Source of the DNA: Planctomycetaceae bacterium
GTDB lineage: Bacteria; Planctomycetota; Planctomycetia; Pirellulales; Lacipirellulaceae
Direction of reading: 5' to 3'
DNA: 64,000 nt
Assembly: GCA_002702655.1 (NCBI GenBank)
Contig: PABB01000021.1
Location: forward strand, 1-64,000
Shown piece by piece: positions 9,283-18,750 of the stretch (positions within the stretch are counted from its first letter, which is position 1; each line of letters begins with the position of its first letter). Position numbers and translations under genes: made by a program. The notes beneath the pieces were generated by a model that did no database searches, had not been told where the DNA came from, and saw nothing but the letters and a program-made list of their open reading frames with translations.

Positions 9283-9783
9283 GTGAACGATCCGTTCGTG
9301 CCTGCTGGTCCCCTGCCCCGCGCTGATTCGCATTCCCCTCGCGCCATGTCCGACGGTTCCGACGCCGCCCACCGCTTGCGCCGCCTGGCTGCCCGCGCTC
9401 GTACGCTGGCGGTCGTGTACTTCTTGGTGCTCGCCACCGCGACCCATTGGCCGCAGGTGTCGACCGGCGACTTCGCCCTGAGCGACAAGGTCATGCACCT
9501 GGGCGCTTACTTCCTGCTGACGGTGATCGTGCTGACCGGGTGGGAGTTGACGATCGGCCGACTGGAGCCGAAGCATTTCTTCGCCGTGTGGCTGGCCGGC
9601 ACGCTGTACGGCGTCGTTGACGAGTACCTGCAGGTTCCCGTGGGGCGCGATTGCGACGTCCACGACTGGGTGGCCGACGTGCTGGGGCTCGTGCTCGGGA
9701 TCATCGCGTACAATGCCGCCCGCGCTCTGTGGCGGCGCGTGACGCGGTCGTATCAACGAGCGCCGGAACTGGCCGAGAGCTGA
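9283..9783 (+). CDS. VanZ-like family membrane protein
   Basis: 166 residues with hydrophobic segments around 41-56, 73-90, 100-118 and 135-150. The conserved VanZ-like core is present: SDKVMHLGAYFLL in one helix, and GVVDEYLQ...DWVADVLGLVLG near the C-terminus. These acidic and histidine residues are shared with VanZ, the teicoplanin-resistance accessory protein, but most family members have no proven role. The GTG at 9283 is favoured because GGAGG sits 7 bases before it. An internal ATG at 9346 is possible. It converges with the UDP-glucuronate decarboxylase gene, 29 bases apart. Confidence 0.8.
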   Translation: MNDPFVPAGPLPRADSHSPRAMSDGSDAAHRLRRLAARARTLAVVYFLVLATATHWPQVSTGDFALSDKVMHLGAYFLLTVIVLTGWELTIGRLEPKHFFAVWLAGTLYGVVDEYLQVPVGRDCDVHDWVADVLGLVLGIIAYNAARALWRRVTRSYQRAPELAES

Positions 9784-9812
9784 GCGACGCGGGTGTTTGG
9801 CCGTCGCTTGGC

Positions 9813-10790
9813 TCAGTAGTTCGGCGTCGGCGCCCGGTAGTCGCCCAGGTTGATCGTCTTGAACCACCCGATCGTTCGCTCCAGCCCCTCGCGGAGCGGC
9901 GTTTGCGGCTCCCAGCCGTCGAGATGCTTTTTGGCCAGCGTGATGTCCGGCTGCCGCCGCGTTGGATCGTCGGCCGGCAGCGGGCGGGTGACCAGCTTCG
10001 ACTTGGAATCGGTCAGTTCGATCACCAACTCGGCCAGTTCGCGGATGGTGAACTCGCCCTGGTTGCCGATGTTCACCGGGCCGATGAAATCGTCCGAGCC
10101 GTTCATCATGCGGATGATCGCTTCGCACAGATCGTCGCGGTAGCAGAAGCTGCGGGTCTGCGAACCGTCGCCAAAGATCGTGATGTCCTCCCCGGCGAGC
10201 GCTTGGCGGATGAAGTTCGACACGACCCGGCCGTCGTACGGATGCATCCGCGGGCCGTACGTGTTGAAGATCCGCACGATCCGCACGTTGACCTTGTTCA
10301 GCCGGTGGTAGTCGACGAACAGCGTCTCGGCCGCACGCTTGCCTTCGTCGTAGCACGCCCGCAGGCCGACCGGGTTGACGCAGCCGCGGTACGTTTCCTT
10401 CTGCGGGTGCTCTTCGGGGTCGCCGTACACCTCGCTGGTCGACGCCTGCAGCACCTTGGCCCGGCAGCGCTTGGCGAGCCCCAGCATGTTGATGGCGCCC
10501 ATCACGGAGGTCTTCATCGTCTTGATGGGATTGAATTGGTAGTGCCCGGGCGCCGCGGGGCACGCCATGTTGTAGATCTCGTCGACCTCCAGAAACAGCG
10601 GGTGCGTGATGTCGTGCCGCAGCAGCTCGAAATTCGGCTTGTCCAGCAGGTGCGAGACGTTCGATTTCTGGCTGGTGAAGAAGTTGTCGACGCAAATCAC
10701 GTCGTGCCCGTCGGCGACCAGTCGCTCGCACAAGTGAGAGCCCAGGAAACCGGCCCCGCCGGTGACAACGATGCGTTTGATTTGAGACAT
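9813..10790 (-). CDS. UDP-glucuronate decarboxylase (UDP-xylose synthase) family protein
   Basis: 325 residues from MSQIKR. The NAD-binding [10 protein letters not shown] (11-20), the active-site TSE (118-120) and YDEGK (Y147/K151) are present. [19 protein letters not shown] and the early [11 protein letters not shown] are diagnostic of the UXS branch, which makes UDP-xylose (or the 4-keto pentose) from UDP-glucuronate. The product would feed surface glycans, like the RfbB-type gene at 4225. The ATG at 10790 is chosen because homologues begin directly with K-R-I-V-V-T-G-G. Upstream residues are low complexity. Confidence 0.9.
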   Translation of the reverse strand: MSQIKRIVVTGGAGFLGSHLCERLVADGHDVICVDNFFTSQKSNVSHLLDKPNFELLRHDITHPLFLEVDEIYNMACPAAPGHYQFNPIKTMKTSVMGAINMLGLAKRCRAKVLQASTSEVYGDPEEHPQKETYRGCVNPVGLRACYDEGKRAAETLFVDYHRLNKVNVRIVRIFNTYGPRMHPYDGRVVSNFIRQALAGEDITIFGDGSQTRSFCYRDDLCEAIIRMMNGSDDFIGPVNIGNQGEFTIRELAELVIELTDSKSKLVTRPLPADDPTRRQPDITLAKKHLDGWEPQTPLREGLERTIGWFKTINLGDYRAPTPNY

Positions 10791-10916
10791 AAAGGGTGTG
10801 TGAGAGGTGGGGGCGGAGTGGAGGGGCGGGCCGTCGGCTGCGGAATTAGATTCCGCGGTCGCTCGATCGGAACCGCCTATCGTAATTGAGATCGGCAACT
10901 TTGCGAGCGCGGGTTG

Positions 10917-13900
10917 TCAGTCGCGGCCCCGGCCCCGGCGGCCGTTGCCATTGCCGTTGCCGTTGGACGAAACTTGCGGGCGAACGCTTTGCAGGTGGAA
11001 ATTCCCGGGGCCCAGCAGGCCGTCGACCCGCTCGCGCAGCTCGGTGTTCAGTTCGATCCCGGCCAGGCCGCTGTCGAGCCACACCTGTCCGCCGCTGGCC
11101 AGATCGAGCCGCAGCCGCAGTTTTTTACTGCCGGGATAGCCGCGGACGATTTCCTTGAGTGTTTCCAGCCGCTGCTCGCCGTCGTCGGCCTGGGCCACGC
11201 TGATCCAGATGCCGCTGGAGAACCGCGCCTCCAGGTCGGCAATCGGGATCACTTCGTCCACGATCACGTTGACCTCCTCGGCGCCGGGCCGGCGATCGAC
11301 TTTGCCTTTGAGTGCCACGATCGCGTCGGGCACGACCATCTGTCCGCACTGGGCGTACTGCTCGGGCCACAGGATGCAGCGGGCGATGCCCTCCAGGTCT
11401 TCCAAATCCCACATGGCGTACTTGGTGGGCGCCCCGGGCGTGCGGGGATTCTTGGTGTGCGAGAACTTGATCGCCGCGATCATGCCGCCCATCAGGATTT
11501 CACTGCGGTGCTCCAACTGCATGATCGACTTGCTCGTGTTGGGGCAGAATGTTTTGAGCGTTTGCTCATATTCGGCCAGCGGGTGGCTGCTGAGGTAGAA
11601 GCCCAGCACTTCCTTTTCCAGCGAGAGCGATTCCTTCTCCTCCCACTCGGGAGCATCGGGCAGGTCGAGTGCGGCGTCCTCGACTTCCTCCTCGACTTCG
11701 TCGAACAGCCCCTTCTGTCCCGAGCGCCGGTCGGCGGCCGCGGCCGCGCCCGACTGCAGCGCTCGATCGAGCCCTGCCATGTACTGGGCCCGGTGTCCGC
11801 CGAGCTTGTCGAAGGCGCCCGCTTTGATGAGCGACTCGATTGCCGCCCGATTGCATGCGCTGGCGTCGACCCGCTCGCAGAAATCGAACATGTCTGCGAA
11901 CGGCCCATTGGCCTGGCGCTCTTTGGAAATCGCCGCCGCCGCGCCGCCGCCGCAGGCCTTGATCGCGCTGAGGCCGAAGTAAATTTTGCCGTCGTCGACC
12001 TTGAAGTCGGGGTCGCTGGCGTTCACGTCGGGCGGCAGAACGTCGATGTTCATTCGCCGGCAATCTTCCAGGTGCTCGACCAGCGAGTCCTTGCTCTTGA
12101 AGTTGCGGCCCGGGATGTCGCACGACAGCAGTGCGGCCATGAACTCGACCGGGTAGTGCGCCTTGAGGTACGCGGTCATGTACGCGATCAATGCGTACGC
12201 GGTCGAGTGCGACTTGTTGAAGCCGTAGCCGGCGAACTTTTCGATCATGCCGAACAGTTCTTCGGCCTTCTTGCCGTCCAGGCCCTGCGACTTGGCGCCG
12301 TCGATGAACTCCTGCCGGTACTTGGCGATCAACGGCAGCTTTTTCTTGCTGATCGCTTTGATGCAGGTGTACGCGTTGGAGAGCTGGATGCCGCCCAGGC
12401 GGTTCAGGATCCGCATCACCTGTTCTTGGTACACCATCACGCCGTGGGTCTCGGCCAGCACGTCCTCCATGACCGGGTGCGGGTACTCGGCCGGTTTGCG
12501 GCCGTGCTTGACCTCGATGTACTGATCGACCATGCCGCCTTCCAGCGGCCCTGGGCGGTACAGCGCGTTGGTGGCGATGATGTCGTGAAAGTGGTTGGGC
12601 TTCATCCGCTGCAGCAGGTCGCGGATGCCGCCGCTTTCCAACTGGAAGATGCCCTTCGTCTCGCCCCGCTGCAGCACGGCGAACGTTTCGGCGTCGTCCA
12701 GCGGAAACTCGTACGGGTCGACGCGCTCGCCGCGCGATTGCTCGATCAGGTCGACCGTGCGGGCGAGGATCGTCAGGTTGCGCAGGCCCAGAAAGTCCAT
12801 CTTCAGCAGACCGGCCGCCTCGACGTCGCCCATCGCCCACTGGGTGATGACTTCCGTTTTGCCTTTGACGGTTTGCAGCGGCACGTACTCGTCGACCGGC
12901 CGTTCGGCAATGACCACCGCCGCCGCGTGGGTGCCGACGTTGCGGGCCAGGCCTTCGATCTTACGGGCCAGGTCCAGCAGCTCGCGCACCTCGGGATCTT
13001 TGCCGTACGCCTGCTTCAGCTCGTCGCTGGTCTCGATGGCCTTTTCCAGCGAGATGCCCAACTGGTCGGGCACCATGGCGACGATTTCGTCGACCTTGAA
13101 GATCGGCATGCTCATCGTGCGGCCGACGTCGCGGATCGCCGCCCGGGCCGCCAGCGTGCCGAACGTGCCAATCTGGGCCACGTTGGCTTCGCCGTATTTG
13201 TCCTTCACGTACTGAATGACTTCGCCGCGGCGCTCCTTGCAGAAATCGATGTCGATATCGGGCGCTTCCAGCCGGCTCTCGTCCAGGAACCGCTCGAACA
13301 GCAAGTCGTACCGCAGCGGGCACACGTGGCTGAGCCGCAGCGCGTAGCAGACCAGCGACCCCACGCCGCTGCCGCGAGCCGTGCAGGGAATTTGCTGTTC
13401 GACGGCGAACCGCACAAAGTCCCACACGATGATGAAGTAGTCGCAGAAGCCCAGCTTGTTGATCACGCCCAGCTCGCGGTTGAGCCGGTCGTAAACCTCT
13501 TGCGACAAATCGTCGCCATTCCAGCGGTCCGGCTGGTTGGCGTAGCGATCCTTCAGCCCGGTCAAGCACAGCTCGCGCAGGTAGTCTTCCGACGATTTGT
13601 TGTCGGGCGGCGTGAACGTGGGGAAGTACCGCTTGCCCAGCTCCAGGTCGATGTCAACCGAATCGGCGATCTCCTGCGCGCGGGCCAGCGCCTCGGCCTG
13701 GTCCGGCAGCGCGGCGAACATGTCCTCGGGGCTGCGCAGGTAGAACTGGTCGCCCTCCATTCGCATGCGGTTCGTGTCGGTACGGTACTTGCCCGTGTTG
13801 ATGCACAGCAGCACATCCTGGGCTTCGGCGTCCTCGCGGTTCACGTAGTGGGCGTCGCTGGTGGCGACCACCGGCAGGCCCATCCGTCCGGCCACCTCGA

Positions 13901-14528
13901 CCGCCGCTTCCTTGGCCAGCCGCTGGATCTCCAGACCGTTGTCCTGGATCTCGACGAAGTAGCGATTGCCGAACACCTTGTGGAACCAGCCGGCAATGTC
14001 CATCGCGCGGGCGACTTGGTCTTCGGCCGCCGCGGCGATCCCCTCGCCCCGCTTGCCGCTGCTGGCCGCCAGCAGCGCGCGGCTGAACTCGCCGCTGACG
14101 CAGCCGCTGAGGCAGATGATCCCCTCGTTGTATTCTTCGAGCAGCGCCCGATCGATCCGCGGCTTGTGATAGAAGCCCTCCAGAAAGGCGCGGCTGGCCA
14201 TCTTCACCAGGTTGCGAAACCCGGTGCGATTCTGCGCGAGCAGCGTCAAGTGGTAGGTCGCTTCCTTCGAGGAGCTGGCGCCCGCCTTGTCAAACCGGCT
14301 GCCCGGGGCCACGTACGCTTCGTACCCCAGCACGGGGTTGATCTCGGCTTCCTTGCACGCCCGGTAGAACTGCAGCGCCCCGTACAGATTGCCGTGATCG
14401 GTCAGCGCCAGGCCGTTCATGCCCAGCTCTTTGGCCCGGTTCACGAGCCCTTTGATCGGGCTGGCGCCATCGAGCAGGCTGAAGTGACTGTGGCAATGCA
14501 AATGAACAAACGACGGAGCGGCAGACAC
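10917..14528 (-). CDS. dnaE: DNA polymerase III alpha subunit
   Basis: 1203 residues, the replicative polymerase catalytic subunit. The N-terminal PHP domain starts FVHLHCHSHFSLLDG and includes LTDHGNLYG. The polymerase palm carries the metal-binding PDIDIDF at about 421-428 and FMAALLSCD in the fingers. Helix-hairpin-helix and OB-fold regions follow. The extreme C-terminus is an unusual NG repeat followed by RRGRGRD, probably a flexible tail. I chose a GTG start at 14528: GGAAGGG lies 8 bases upstream and homologues begin within a few residues of FVHLHCHS. A longer in-frame extension to 14672 is low complexity and rejected. Confidence 0.95.
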   Translation of the reverse strand: MSAAPSFVHLHCHSHFSLLDGASPIKGLVNRAKELGMNGLALTDHGNLYGALQFYRACKEAEINPVLGYEAYVAPGSRFDKAGASSSKEATYHLTLLAQNRTGFRNLVKMASRAFLEGFYHKPRIDRALLEEYNEGIICLSGCVSGEFSRALLAASSGKRGEGIAAAAEDQVARAMDIAGWFHKVFGNRYFVEIQDNGLEIQRLAKEAAVEVAGRMGLPVVATSDAHYVNREDAEAQDVLLCINTGKYRTDTNRMRMEGDQFYLRSPEDMFAALPDQAEALARAQEIADSVDIDLELGKRYFPTFTPPDNKSSEDYLRELCLTGLKDRYANQPDRWNGDDLSQEVYDRLNRELGVINKLGFCDYFIIVWDFVRFAVEQQIPCTARGSGVGSLVCYALRLSHVCPLRYDLLFERFLDESRLEAPDIDIDFCKERRGEVIQYVKDKYGEANVAQIGTFGTLAARAAIRDVGRTMSMPIFKVDEIVAMVPDQLGISLEKAIETSDELKQAYGKDPEVRELLDLARKIEGLARNVGTHAAAVVIAERPVDEYVPLQTVKGKTEVITQWAMGDVEAAGLLKMDFLGLRNLTILARTVDLIEQSRGERVDPYEFPLDDAETFAVLQRGETKGIFQLESGGIRDLLQRMKPNHFHDIIATNALYRPGPLEGGMVDQYIEVKHGRKPAEYPHPVMEDVLAETHGVMVYQEQVMRILNRLGGIQLSNAYTCIKAISKKKLPLIAKYRQEFIDGAKSQGLDGKKAEELFGMIEKFAGYGFNKSHSTAYALIAYMTAYLKAHYPVEFMAALLSCDIPGRNFKSKDSLVEHLEDCRRMNIDVLPPDVNASDPDFKVDDGKIYFGLSAIKACGGGAAAAISKERQANGPFADMFDFCERVDASACNRAAIESLIKAGAFDKLGGHRAQYMAGLDRALQSGAAAAADRRSGQKGLFDEVEEEVEDAALDLPDAPEWEEKESLSLEKEVLGFYLSSHPLAEYEQTLKTFCPNTSKSIMQLEHRSEILMGGMIAAIKFSHTKNPRTPGAPTKYAMWDLEDLEGIARCILWPEQYAQCGQMVVPDAIVALKGKVDRRPGAEEVNVIVDEVIPIADLEARFSSGIWISVAQADDGEQRLETLKEIVRGYPGSKKLRLRLDLASGGQVWLDSGLAGIELNTELRERVDGLLGPGNFHLQSVRPQVSSNGNGNGNGRRGRGRD

Positions 14529-15018
14529 GGCGAAATCCCTTCCGAACGAGCGGATTGCAACCCAACGGCCCCTGCACGGCGCCGCGGAGAGCTCGCCATT
14601 GTAACGCCCCGCGGCGGGAAGGTTGAGAGTGCGAAAAATCGCGGGGAAACGCCGGGGAGCAGCGAGCGCCAACTGGGTCCCTCAGGTTCTCCGAACCTGG
14701 GCGGCGCAGCCGCGAGAGGCATTGTTAGGCACGCGGCAATTGAAACCTCTTGCCGCCTCCGGCGGCACAGCTTCAAGAAGCTGTGCTACCCGGTTCGGGT
14801 GGCACAGACACTCCGCCGCGAAACGGATTGCCGACGGGGACGACACAACCGGCGGCGTGTCTGTGTCGCTTGCGACAGGAGGCGATGGGCGGTCGGGTCC
14901 CGCGGCGTTTGCCTCTTGTGCTGCGCACCCCGACAATCGTTCGGGCGGCGTCGATAGACTGGCCACAGTTCTCGCGAACGACTGTCGGGGCTACCCACTG
15001 CCTTCGCTGCAGCTCGCC
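14529..15018. repeat. Intergenic array of palindromic elements upstream of dnaE
   Basis: No gene is seen in this 490-base gap. It carries at least four hairpin-forming units: CAGGTTCTCCGAACCTG (14683-14699), ACAGCTTCAAGAAGCTGT (14767-14784), a pair of arms CAGACACTCCGCCG (14805) and CGGCGGCGTGTCTG (14850-14863), and a long pair CCCCGACAATCGTTCG (14928-14943) with CGAACGACTGTCGGGG (14975-14990). Several are followed by CTACCC, as in the repeat near 23620. They may be REP-like elements or transcript-processing signals. Confidence 0.6.
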
Positions 15019-16002
15019 CTACCGAATCACGTCCCCCTCTACGTCCAACACCTGCGAGTTGGGGGCGGAGTTGCCGAACAGGTCGTAGCGGTCGAAGGTC
15101 CAGGCGACCTCTTTCGTTTTCGGGTCGATTTCCACCAGCAGCGGTTGGTCGGGGCCGGCGTGGCAGTTGCCGATGACGTAGCGGCCGCTGGGGAGCACCT
15201 CCAACGTGGTGACCCAGGCGAGCGTGATGCCGGTCAGGTCGCGTTGGTGCAGCTTCCACACGATTTCCTTGCCCGGGGTGACTTCCAGCACGCTGTGCCC
15301 GTTGCCGGTGGCGATCAGCGTGTGCCCGTTGGGCAGTCGCACGGCGGCGAACGCCTGGTTGCCAAACGCCTCCGGGCCGTGCCCGTCGGCGCGGGGTTTG
15401 CCGAACAGCGGCACTTCGTACTCCCAAACGACGCGGCCGGTGCGGCCTTCATACTCGCGCACCATGCCGTCCCCTTCGTGGCAGACCAGGTAGTTGCCGC
15501 TGGCGAGCTTGCGGACCAAGCGGGTGTCGCGGTGCGGGTCGGGGCGGCGGACCTGCAGCTTGATTTCGTGCAGGATGTCGCCCGCGCGGTTGATTTCGAT
15601 GATCCGCCCGGGGCCGCTTTCGGCGATCATCACGCGGCCCTCGGGCAGCGGCTGAAAGGCGTGCACCTCGACCCGCCGGCCCTCGTTGCCGCCGCGGGTG
15701 GCGGAGTCGTATTGCCAGACGATCTGCTTGGTCGCGGGGTCGATTTCCACGACCTTGTGCATGTCCTGCTGCACCATCACGTGGCCATTGGGCAGCACGT
15801 GGATGTCGTGGATGCCGCCCCAGGGCATCTGCCACTCGACGGTCCCGTCGGCCGCGACAATCGCCAGCTTGCCCTCGCCCTGCATGATCACGCGGTGCTG
15901 GGCCGTGGCGGCTCCCTCGGCCGCGCGGGTCGGCGCCCATGGCAAGAGTCCAAGGACGATCAGCAGGAATTTGCCGCACGGGGGCAAGCGAAAACCGGTC
16001 AT
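15019..16002 (-). CDS. Secreted beta-propeller (PQQ/NHL-like) protein
   Basis: 327 residues with a signal peptide (KFLLIVLGLLPWAPTRA, about 10-27). The rest is made of short repeats such as LPNGHVMVQQD, LPEGRVMIAESG, LASGNYLVCHEG, LPNGHTLIATG and LPSGRYVIGNC, each followed by an I/V-x-W-x-Y/F strand. This is a single-domain propeller with about six blades. Related proteins in planctomycetes are annotated as beta-propeller or arylsulfotransferase-like, but no catalytic motif is obvious. The ATG at 16002 gives a proper signal peptide. Upstream is a divergent potassium-channel gene. Confidence 0.7.
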   Translation of the reverse strand: MTGFRLPPCGKFLLIVLGLLPWAPTRAAEGAATAQHRVIMQGEGKLAIVAADGTVEWQMPWGGIHDIHVLPNGHVMVQQDMHKVVEIDPATKQIVWQYDSATRGGNEGRRVEVHAFQPLPEGRVMIAESGPGRIIEINRAGDILHEIKLQVRRPDPHRDTRLVRKLASGNYLVCHEGDGMVREYEGRTGRVVWEYEVPLFGKPRADGHGPEAFGNQAFAAVRLPNGHTLIATGNGHSVLEVTPGKEIVWKLHQRDLTGITLAWVTTLEVLPSGRYVIGNCHAGPDQPLLVEIDPKTKEVAWTFDRYDLFGNSAPNSQVLDVEGDVIR

Positions 16003-16286
16003 CGGCGGGGTTCTCCAACGGCAGGGGCGTCGAGCGGTTGCCGCATGATACCGCGCGGGCGCTGGAGAACGTGGCGATCCCGCTGGATTTCCGCTCACTG
16101 CGATGGTTACAATCAGACACGACTCGCCACGCGTACAGTTGCGCTGCTCTGCAGGCTCGCCCCAGGTGGGCGCCACTGTTCGCGGCAGTCACATCGGCGG
16201 CAACCGATTCCCACCTCGCGCGTCGTCCGCGGCTTACACGCCGGCGGCGCTTGCGCACTTCCCTGCCGCCCGAGCGAGCCCCGGCC

Positions 16287-17354
16287 GTGTCCACGCCTTT
16301 GCGACGCCTGTTTGCCGGGTTGCTGTTCTTCGTGATTGTCTGCGTACTCGCCACGCTGGGGTACATCGCCGCCGGGTGGAACCCGATGGACGCCGTCTAC
16401 ATGGTGATCATCACCATCTTCGGCGTCGGCTACGGCGAGGTGCAGCCGGTCCAGTCGCCGGGGCTGCGGGTGCTGACTATCTCGCTGATCATCGCCGGCT
16501 ACGGCACGGCCATCTACATCGTCGGAGGATTTGTGCAAATGGTGACCGAAGGCGAAATCAACCGCGCGCTGAACAAACGCAAGATGACCCGCGGCATCGA
16601 GCAGCTGACCGGCCACGCGATCGTGTGCGGCTACGGCCGCAGCGGTAAGATCCTGGCCAAGCAATTGGCCCAAGCGGGATTGCCGTTTGTGGTCGTCGAC
16701 CAGGACGAGCAGAAGCTGGCCGAGGCCGAGGAACAGGGCTACCTGGTCATCGAGGGCGATGCGACCGAGGAAGACATCCTGGAATCGGCCGGCGTGCAGC
16801 GCGCACGCGTGCTGGCCACGGTGCTGCCCAACGACGCGGCGAACGTGTTCATCACGCTCACCGCACGCGGCATGAACGCCGACATGGAGATCATCGCCCG
16901 CGGCGAGCATCCTTCGACGGAGAAGAAATTGATGCGCAGCGGCGCCAACCAGGTGGTCCTGCCGCATGTGATCGGCGGGCAGCGGATGGCGCAGCTGATC
17001 ACGCGGCCCAGCGCCGAGCAGTTTCTGCGCGATCAGGCGGGCGGTGAATCGCTGCAGCACGAGCTGTCGCACATTGGACTGCACATCGACGAGTTGCCGA
17101 TTGTCGGCGGTTCGCCGCTGGAGGGGCAACCGATCAGCGAGATCGAATTGAAGGGCAACCACGGCTTCCTCATTGTCGGCGTTCGCAAGAGCGACGGGCA
17201 GGTCGTCGTCAACCCGCCCGCCGATTGCCTGTTGGCCGTCGGCGATCGCGTGATTCTCCTGGGTCGTGCCAACGAACTGCCGGAACTCAGCAAACGTTAT
17301 CAGGCCAGTACCGAGATCATCTACCGCGGGCAGCGAGTGCGGACGACGGGGTGA
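16287..17354 (+). CDS. Two-helix potassium channel with TrkA-N and TrkA-C domains
   Basis: 355 residues. Two transmembrane helices (about 8-28 and 67-88) flank a pore loop with the filter IFGVGYGE (about 42-49), a variant of the usual TVGYGD. The cytosolic part is an RCK/TrkA-N Rossmann domain (CGYGRSGKILAKQL, then VVDQDEQKLAEAE and EGDATEEDILESAG), then a TrkA-C domain with GNHGFLIVGVRK and LAVGDRVILLG. It should be a ligand-gated potassium channel in the cytoplasmic membrane. The GTG at 16287 is chosen because it places STPLRRLF directly before helix 1. Upstream in-frame sequence lacks coding character. Confidence 0.85.
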   Translation: MSTPLRRLFAGLLFFVIVCVLATLGYIAAGWNPMDAVYMVIITIFGVGYGEVQPVQSPGLRVLTISLIIAGYGTAIYIVGGFVQMVTEGEINRALNKRKMTRGIEQLTGHAIVCGYGRSGKILAKQLAQAGLPFVVVDQDEQKLAEAEEQGYLVIEGDATEEDILESAGVQRARVLATVLPNDAANVFITLTARGMNADMEIIARGEHPSTEKKLMRSGANQVVLPHVIGGQRMAQLITRPSAEQFLRDQAGGESLQHELSHIGLHIDELPIVGGSPLEGQPISEIELKGNHGFLIVGVRKSDGQVVVNPPADCLLAVGDRVILLGRANELPELSKRYQASTEIIYRGQRVRTTG

Positions 17355-17375
17355 ATCGCGCAGCGGTCGGGCTGT

Positions 17376-18167
17376 TCACTCGGCCTGACATTGCGGGCAG
17401 GCGTAAATCGTGCGCCCCCCGACGGGCCAGCTTTCGACCAGCGCGTCGCACTGGCCGCACCAGTCTTTTTTGTAGATCAGCAGCCGCTCGGCTCGATTCA
17501 TGCGGCTGCGCGGTTTGCCGACGTCCCGCGGGTCGGCGATCACAATGCGGTTGAGCTTGACGCCGACCGTCATCAACTCGACCAGCAGCGTCCACAGGCG
17601 TTCGAACTCGTCGCGGGTCAGGTCGCGCCCGGGACGCTCCGGCGACATATTCAACAGATGCAGCACTTCAGCCCGATACACGTTGCCGACGCCCGCGATG
17701 ACCTCCTGATTGAGCAACAAAGTCCCGATCGCCGCGCGGCTGCGGCTGATGCGGCGCCAGGCGTCGTCCGGATCGGCGTCGCCGCGCAACGGGTCGGGAC
17801 CCAGTCGGGCGAGCAGCGCCTGCTCGGACCGCTTGGCGAGGATCTCGCAGCGGTTGGGGCCATTCAGGTCGAACGCCTTGTGCTGGCCGACGACGCGCAG
17901 CCGGACTTCGCCGCGCGGCTCCGGCGGGGGCGACTTGTGCGTGCGGAACTTGCCGTACAGGCCCAGGTGAATGTGGACCGTGCGGCCGCCCTCCCAGCGG
18001 TACAGCAGGTGTTTGCCCCAGGCGTCGACGGCCTCCAGCGTGCGGCCGTCCAGCCGCTTCGCCTCGCGGGCAAAGCGTCCCTGCGGCGACGCGACGGCGA
18101 GCGCCTGCCCGACGAAGTCACGCGCGTGATCGCGGGCGACGCGGTGGATGGTGTGGCCTTCGGGCAT
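17376..18167 (-). CDS. Fpg/Nei family DNA glycosylase (Nei-type)
   Basis: 263 residues. The protein begins MPEGHTIHR, so catalytic proline-2 and glutamate-3 are present. K at WGKHLLY matches the conserved beta-hairpin lysine, and the helix-two-turn-helix region reads LLNQEVIAGVGNVYRAEVLH. A C-terminal zinc finger has the four cysteines CGQC...CPQC. Nei/Fpg enzymes excise oxidised bases and nick the strand by beta/delta elimination. The MPEGHTIHR start is closer to Nei (endonuclease VIII) than to MutM/Fpg. The gene converges with the channel gene, 21 bases apart. Confidence 0.88.
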   Translation of the reverse strand: MPEGHTIHRVARDHARDFVGQALAVASPQGRFAREAKRLDGRTLEAVDAWGKHLLYRWEGGRTVHIHLGLYGKFRTHKSPPPEPRGEVRLRVVGQHKAFDLNGPNRCEILAKRSEQALLARLGPDPLRGDADPDDAWRRISRSRAAIGTLLLNQEVIAGVGNVYRAEVLHLLNMSPERPGRDLTRDEFERLWTLLVELMTVGVKLNRIVIADPRDVGKPRSRMNRAERLLIYKKDWCGQCDALVESWPVGGRTIYACPQCQAE

Positions 18168-18290
18168 GAAACTGTTGCGGTGGTGATTGGTTTTGACGGC
18201 AAGAAAGAACTAACCGTACAATCGTCCGCCGGTCAACCCGATGATGCGCCCGAGTGCATCGCGAACGATGTGAAGGAGGACGATGCGAAC

Positions 18291-18734
18291 GTGAGCGAAT
18301 GGGAGCAGGAAGACTGGGAGCACAACGACTGGGAGCACAACGACTGGGAGCAAAGCGACTGGGACGCCGAGGAGGATGACGACCTGTTCGCTGTCGACGA
18401 GGGCGCCTGGGGCGAAACCTACGACGACATGCTGGATGACGACGAAGAGGACGACTCTGACGTGCCGGCGGAACTGACGCGAGCCTGGCGGGCGGCGGTC
18501 ATCGGAGCGATCGTGCTGCCGCCCGTGGTGACGCTCTATTCGGTCTGGATTCTCATCCGCAATCGGTTCTTCTTGGACCGCACCGACAATTGGCGGATTG
18601 CGGCCGCGGTGCTGCTGAACGGCTTGGTGCTGTCGATTGCTACGTGGATCATTCTGGCGTTCCTGACACCGCAACCGCCGCCGTCGGGACAAGCGGCGCC
18701 CGGCGACGCGATTGCGATACCCTTGCTGCCATAG
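18291..18734 (+). CDS. Small membrane protein with acidic D-W repeat N-terminus
   Basis: 147 residues. The first 60 are strongly acidic and carry tandem units of the form D-W-E-H-N (encoded by near-identical 15-base repeats at about 18315-18360). A run of aspartate and glutamate follows, then two transmembrane helices (about 67-84 and 102-122) and a proline-rich end. GTG at 18291 is chosen because AAGGAGGA lies 10 bases upstream. The frame is open further back into the glycosylase gene, but that part is antisense to it. Not a family I recognise. The tail may bind cations or a basic partner, which is inference. Confidence 0.6.
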   Translation: MSEWEQEDWEHNDWEHNDWEQSDWDAEEDDDLFAVDEGAWGETYDDMLDDDEEDDSDVPAELTRAWRAAVIGAIVLPPVVTLYSVWILIRNRFFLDRTDNWRIAAAVLLNGLVLSIATWIILAFLTPQPPPSGQAAPGDAIAIPLLP

Positions 18735-18750
18735 ACCCAAGTGGCGCCGC

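Noticed and set aside
10914..14957. 1347-residue open frame antisense to dnaE
   Set aside because: It is a high-GC shadow: arginine/histidine/valine-rich with no domain, exactly covering the well-supported dnaE gene.
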